A stretch of DNA of 47,203 nucleotides from an uncultured Cytophagales bacterium (GTDB taxonomy: Bacteria; Bacteroidota; Bacteroidia; Cytophagales; Thermonemataceae): NCBI GenBank assembly GCA_937911505.1, contig CALEMF010000044.1:1-47203 (forward strand). The letters are read 5' to 3'. Positions 43,935 through 47,203 of this stretch are shown here, piece after piece (within the stretch, counting starts at the first letter, position 1; each line of letters begins with the position of its first letter). The notes beneath the pieces were generated by a model that was given only the letters and a program-made list of their open reading frames with translations, did not search any database and was not told where the DNA came from. The translations under genes were made by a program, and so were the position numbers.

Positions 43935-44414
43935 ATGAGACAAGAAATTAAAAATGATCAAGGTGGTGTATTGCTCCAAATCGAATACTGGGAAGAAGAG
44001 CAAATCCTCTATAGTAACTGGATGGGTACTTATCTGACGGAAGAAGGAATGCAGTCGCTTGATAGGTATACTACCACCGTAGTTGAAACGAATATTGTGG
44101 GTTTTGAAGATGTAAAGCGAGGTGCCTTACTACTCTTGGATAACATTAAAGTATACGAAGCCAAACTGCTCCTTAACGATAACCGACAAGTACAAGGCGT
44201 ATGGGATGAAATTAATGACTGGATAGCCTCCGAGTGGATGCCTCAGATCGTACAAGCAGGCCTTCAAAAGTTTGCGCATATTTTATCAGAAGAGTTTTTT
44301 GCGCAGTTATCAGCAGAAATGATGGAAGACGATAGCACAACTCCTGAAGGTGCCTTTGAGATGAAGCTTTTTAATGACTACATATTGGCTAAGGGTTGGC
44401 TACTAGAAGGGTAA
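43935..44414 (+). CDS. STAS/SpoIIAA-like hypothetical protein
   Basis: 159 aa, soluble. The layout YWEEEQILYSNWMGTYLTEE followed by a helix, a central KRGALLLLDNIKVYEAKLLLNDNRQVQGVW and a late GLQKFAHILSEEFFAQLSAE matches small uncharacterised STAS/SEC14-like proteins of Bacteroidota as I remember them (strand-helix alternation with LNDNR...G.W). A role as anti-sigma-antagonist-like or lipid-binding domain is only a family guess. Single gene followed by a terminator. Confidence 0.65.
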   Translation: MRQEIKNDQGGVLLQIEYWEEEQILYSNWMGTYLTEEGMQSLDRYTTTVVETNIVGFEDVKRGALLLLDNIKVYEAKLLLNDNRQVQGVWDEINDWIASEWMPQIVQAGLQKFAHILSEEFFAQLSAEMMEDDSTTPEGAFEMKLFNDYILAKGWLLEG

Positions 44415-44481
44415 AGAAAGTATAACAATACAGACTTGAGAGAGCAAAATCAGGTAAGCATAAAAGCTAAAATCTTTGTTA

Positions 44482-44527
44482 GGGGCAAGAAAATTTGTCC
44501 CTTTTCTTTTGAGGAAGGGCCTTTTTA
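44482..44527. terminator. Terminator between convergent genes
   Basis: GGGGCAAG...TTTGTCCC (44482-44501) followed by TTTTCTTTT, and CCCTT(N11)AAGGG (44499-44519) followed by CCTTTTT. Two alternative hairpins with T-runs lie between the plus-strand STAS-like gene and the minus-strand gene ending at 44539, suited to ending the plus-strand transcript. Confidence 0.6.
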
Positions 44528-44538
44528 CTATTCAGGTG

Positions 44539-46107
44539 TTAATCATTGAAGTATTCTTTAAATGTTTTGATGTCTAGCCAACCCACCTTATCGTCTCTTT
44601 TGATGCTGAAAAACGAATTGGTTACTTTTTCAAGGTATTGATAAGGTGCCGTTTGATGTTGAGGGAAAATACCTACTTGCTCTTTTTCATAAAAGAGAAC
44701 GAGTTTGTCTTTGAATACAATAGAATCCTTGTCGATAGGCAGTGCTATTTTAGGTTCTATGAGCGATAAATGATAGTAATCAGGCGTTGTTTCTCCAACC
44801 TCAAAAGGGTAACGATAAATCCCCGACTTCCCTTTTCTAATGACTTTTAGTAAGGTAGGAGACAAAAAGGTATTGTTCACAAAATCATCGTTCTCATCCC
44901 AAACGTGCATGGTAGAGTTATCTAAAAAGGTAATGGAGTCTTTTTTCTTTAAGCCCCCTAGGCGGTAGGTAATGGTAGGGTTATTCGAAAAAGCATAGCC
45001 CACTTCGTGGGTAAGGTAGTAATCCTGCTTCGTTTTACTGATTTCAGTAGCGATGAGAGAGACTGTGCCACAAAGCGCATAAGAAAGAGGAGGAAACTCA
45101 TCTACTTTTTCAAGGTTGGCATTGTAATAACTGGCTCCTTCGGCAGTGAGAATCTCTAAGCCATTTCTGTAAAAATAGGCACTCTGTACGGGGTCGATAT
45201 TGGCTTTGTGGTAATAAGAATCATAAATATGGGTTTCACCATTCTTGTTCTTTCCAATGATAAATAAAGAATTATACCTCAGAGAGTCGTAAGGGGGGAT
45301 GAGTGGCTCATCAAATGCGTTTTTCAATATATATTGTGCCTTTTCATTTTGGGTAAAAACGGTAAAATCGGCAGGTTCGTATTGAGAGAATCTTTCAGCA
45401 TAGCTTATATCATAGGAGGGGTTTGGAGAGATTTTACTTGTTCCTTTGTCATCAGAAATCAAATAAGTAACCTCTTCTAAGGGCAAAAAAATATACGACA
45501 AATCACTCTCTTCGCAGAGAAAGTAAATATGTTTATTGTCACCAAAGTCTATGTCTATCACATTGTAATAATTGACCCACGCTGCTCGCCATCTATGCTT
45601 TTGATGGGTAGGGTCGTTTTCGCGGACTCCAAAGCCACCTCGTCGCTTTTTCTCTCCAAAATATAGTTCTTGAATGGTTCCTAAATGAGTAGAAAGCATC
45701 TCAAATACCACTTGATGAGTAGAGTCGTTATATTTTACCCAGTCTTCTTCTACTTCAAAAGGTTGATTGATGAAGCTGGTACGAGAAGTGGGCTTTACGT
45801 CTTTTACGTAAACGATTACATCCTCTTCATCCCTTGTCAGTTCTTCGAAAGGTACCGTCTTTTCTGCATAGGCAAGGGTATGCGTGATAACGTATTGCCC
45901 GTTCTCGTACTTTTTCTCTTCATCAAACTCAATCCATACTTCAAGAAACTGATTGTTGCCTTTGTCTTGATAAAAGGCAATGTTGTCCGTATCTTCTTTA
46001 TCGTAAACCAGGAGATCTACCTCGTTTAATTGGACAGTAGACTGAGCGAATACGAAACTTGTACTCAATAAGCAAGTGAAAAATATAGCAGCGAGTTTAA
46101 TCTTCAT
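44539..46107 (-). CDS. Exported hypothetical protein, WG-repeat-like at the C-terminus
   Basis: 522 aa with signal peptide (MKIKLAAIFFTCLLSTSFVFAQ). Acidic and Tyr/Asp-rich with many short strands. The final block SFFSIKRDDKVGWLDIKTFK and units such as FDEPLIPPYDSLRYNSLFII are reminiscent of degenerate WG repeats, suggesting a secreted beta-propeller or solenoid-like binding protein. Not assigned to a family. It follows the membrane protein gene (stop at 46240) by 132 bp. Confidence 0.7.
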   Translation of the reverse strand: MKIKLAAIFFTCLLSTSFVFAQSTVQLNEVDLLVYDKEDTDNIAFYQDKGNNQFLEVWIEFDEEKKYENGQYVITHTLAYAEKTVPFEELTRDEEDVIVYVKDVKPTSRTSFINQPFEVEEDWVKYNDSTHQVVFEMLSTHLGTIQELYFGEKKRRGGFGVRENDPTHQKHRWRAAWVNYYNVIDIDFGDNKHIYFLCEESDLSYIFLPLEEVTYLISDDKGTSKISPNPSYDISYAERFSQYEPADFTVFTQNEKAQYILKNAFDEPLIPPYDSLRYNSLFIIGKNKNGETHIYDSYYHKANIDPVQSAYFYRNGLEILTAEGASYYNANLEKVDEFPPLSYALCGTVSLIATEISKTKQDYYLTHEVGYAFSNNPTITYRLGGLKKKDSITFLDNSTMHVWDENDDFVNNTFLSPTLLKVIRKGKSGIYRYPFEVGETTPDYYHLSLIEPKIALPIDKDSIVFKDKLVLFYEKEQVGIFPQHQTAPYQYLEKVTNSFFSIKRDDKVGWLDIKTFKEYFND

Positions 46108-46239
46108 CTAAGTTGGTTAAAGCATAGTCTTCAATTTTTAAGCGATTGTAAAATAAAAGCTCGCAATCACTGTGCCTTGAAGGTGATTTTAGTCTTTGTT
46201 ATATCTTTAGTCAGCACGCGGGTAAACACAATGCTCGTT

Positions 46240-46728
46240 TCAGGGTGTGAGGAATGTCTCATTGATTGATTTTTCCAAATGGGCCTTGAACGCTACATAC
46301 TGATCTGTAGATGCAAAGAAGTCATGAAAAAATGCATAGCTTTTTTTACCATTATGAGAATAGATAATGAGAGCCTCTCCGTCATCTGAGCTATTTTTTA
46401 TGTATAGTTTGGTAATCTCCTTAAAGTCAATACTCATATTTGATTTTTTATAGGGAAAAACCAAACAATTTTCGCTCACTTTAATACTGCTACCGTGCTG
46501 AATAGCTACATAGTGCGCCCTTAATTTATAGATGGCATACATCAAAAATAAAAAGCCCAATATACCCGTATAATAGAAGCTATACGGAAAAGTTATTATG
46601 TTTTTCCCTTTGTAAATTATGTTGGCATTGTACTGATAACAATACAAAGCTACACATAACAAGACAATAGCTGGTAAGAAAATCCAGTACGAAAATCTAC
46701 TTTTATAGGCGAATATTTTTTGCTCCAC
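46240..46728 (-). CDS. Hypothetical two-helix membrane protein with PH-like C-terminal domain
   Basis: 162 aa. Membrane helices at about 14-32 and 50-67 form a hairpin, followed by a soluble beta-rich part (GSSIKVSENCLVFPYKKSNM, ITKLYIKNSSDDGEALIIYS) and a final helix. This resembles bacterial PH-like/YcxB-type small membrane proteins. Its ATG overlaps the stop of the upstream 118-aa gene (shared base 46728), so the two are translationally coupled. Confidence 0.75.
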   Translation of the reverse strand: MEQKIFAYKSRFSYWIFLPAIVLLCVALYCYQYNANIIYKGKNIITFPYSFYYTGILGFLFLMYAIYKLRAHYVAIQHGSSIKVSENCLVFPYKKSNMSIDFKEITKLYIKNSSDDGEALIIYSHNGKKSYAFFHDFFASTDQYVAFKAHLEKSINETFLTP

Positions 46729-47084
46729 TATTGCGCTTGTATTTCTAGTAAACAGTTTTCAACTTCATTGGCTATTTTGTTTTGCGAACTGGATATAAGG
46801 GCATGTACGATAAAAGCTAATATGCCTCTTTGGGTCATGTTATTTACAAACCTACTCGGCGGAACAGGATGAATATCAACAATATTGGATGCCAGTAAAT
46901 TGATTTTTGCGCCAGCCGTAGCACTTTTTTTAACAAGAATACATTTTTTGCCTGGTGTAATAGCCAAGGAGCCATCAGTGACCCACTCATCTTGAACAAT
47001 GGATAGCGCTAAGTCTGTTTTCGTTTCTAAAAACGCCAAGATTTTCTCCAGAGAATTGTACGGAGCTAATAACTTTCTTTTCAT
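46728..47084 (-). CDS. Small hypothetical protein behind a MITE
   Basis: 118 aa, not recognised; no signal peptide. Basic N-terminus (MKRKLLAPYNSLEKILAFLE), one strand region (GKKCILVKKSATAGAKINLL) and a C-terminal helix (ILAFIVHALISSSQNKIANE). It is the first gene of a coupled pair with the two-helix membrane protein. The target duplication of MITE copy 4 is directly against the ATG (47082-47084), so its native 5' leader and promoter have been displaced and any expression must start in or beyond the element. Confidence 0.7.
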   Translation of the reverse strand: MKRKLLAPYNSLEKILAFLETKTDLALSIVQDEWVTDGSLAITPGKKCILVKKSATAGAKINLLASNIVDIHPVPPSRFVNNMTQRGILAFIVHALISSSQNKIANEVENCLLEIQAQ

Positions 47085-47087
47085 TTA

Positions 47088-47203
47088 GATCATGTTTAAA
47101 AATTAAATTCTGTATAAATAACATTTCACGAAGTTTTCATCACTTATACTTCGATTTACCTTTCGTTCATTTTTCCTTGATGAAAAACGAACCAAAAAAT
47201 CAA
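47088..47203 (+). mobile_element. MITE-like dispersed repeat, copy 4 (right end cut by window)
   Basis: Starts GATCATGTTTAAAAATTAAA after TTA at 47085-47087 (TNA target). It continues with the same left half as copy 3, CTGTATAAATAACATTTCAC and the central hairpin TTCATTTTTCCTTGATGAAA to the window end. Confidence 0.85.

Noticed and set aside
1..47203. CRISPR arrays, tRNA or rRNA genes, prophage, toxin-antitoxin or defence islands
   Set aside because: No regularly spaced repeats, no cloverleaf with a CCA-type acceptor noticed, and no phage, nuclease or toxin family motifs recognised. Reading by eye could miss a tRNA.

Overview
The window looks like chromosome of a member of the Bacteroidota, probably a marine or free-living Cytophagales or Saprospiria-type bacterium. 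The DNA is AT-rich. Many signal peptides end in the ...QAQ type typical of this phylum. The gene set also fits: a carboxypeptidase-regulatory-domain/outer-membrane-barrel protein, a lipoprotein sulfatase, LytS/LytTR regulators, WG-repeat, LRR and WGR-ankyrin proteins, and several AraC regulators. Four -7 elements of the Bacteroidota type (TAnnTTTG) can be seen. I see no rRNA, tRNA, CRISPR array, prophage or full insertion sequence. The genus cannot be fixed by reading alone.

Layout. 1-9.8 kb: minus-strand genes for an SDR oxidoreductase, lipoprotein sulfatase, GT87-type glycosyltransferase, serine hydrolase, two small unknowns, a secreted LRR protein and a SUMF1/FGE-like protein. 9.9-12 kb: a plus-strand island of decay with a serine hydrolase whose C-terminal domain is cut off by a frameshift, plus a coding remnant. 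12-18 kb: Tat-type pirin, nitrilase-family amidohydrolase, two more serine hydrolases and an AraC regulator. 18-24.2 kb: a CBM9-S41 peptidase fusion, a second secreted LRR protein, a WG-repeat protein, a frameshifted TauD-type dioxygenase and two SDR relics. 24.3-28.4 kb: an operon of outer-membrane receptor, sensor kinase with an in-frame stop, and LytTR regulator, preceded by a two-turn direct repeat that looks like a LytTR operator. 28.7-33 kb: a YfeS-like protein, unknowns and a lipocalin-like/serine hydrolase lipoprotein. 33-38.5 kb: NmrA-NTF2-AraC cluster, patatin phospholipase, SDR and an internally deleted AraC relic. 38.5-47.2 kb: WGR-ankyrin protein, alpha/beta hydrolase, AraC/OMP/SMR efflux cluster, STAS-like protein and a three-gene unknown cluster.

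The most notable signal is a short dispersed element present four times (cut at both window edges), always in the same orientation. The two complete copies are 228 and 305 bp. The visible ends are inverted repeats of the form GAGNAYGTTTAA, and every visible junction carries a 3-bp TNA that is duplicated in both complete copies. This is the anatomy of a non-autonomous transposon (MITE), probably mobilised by an IS5-superfamily (IS1031-like) transposase encoded elsewhere. The inside is built of hairpins and keeps one short reading frame open.

A second theme is gene decay by small events: a nonsense codon in the kinase, frameshifts in the dioxygenase and one hydrolase, a 3' SDR stump, and two 'mini-genes' (SDR and AraC) in which the gene ends are fused after an internal deletion. 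A third is paralogue expansion: five class-C-beta-lactamase-fold serine hydrolases, three intact AraC regulators plus one relic, three intact SDR-type proteins plus two relics, and two LRR proteins.
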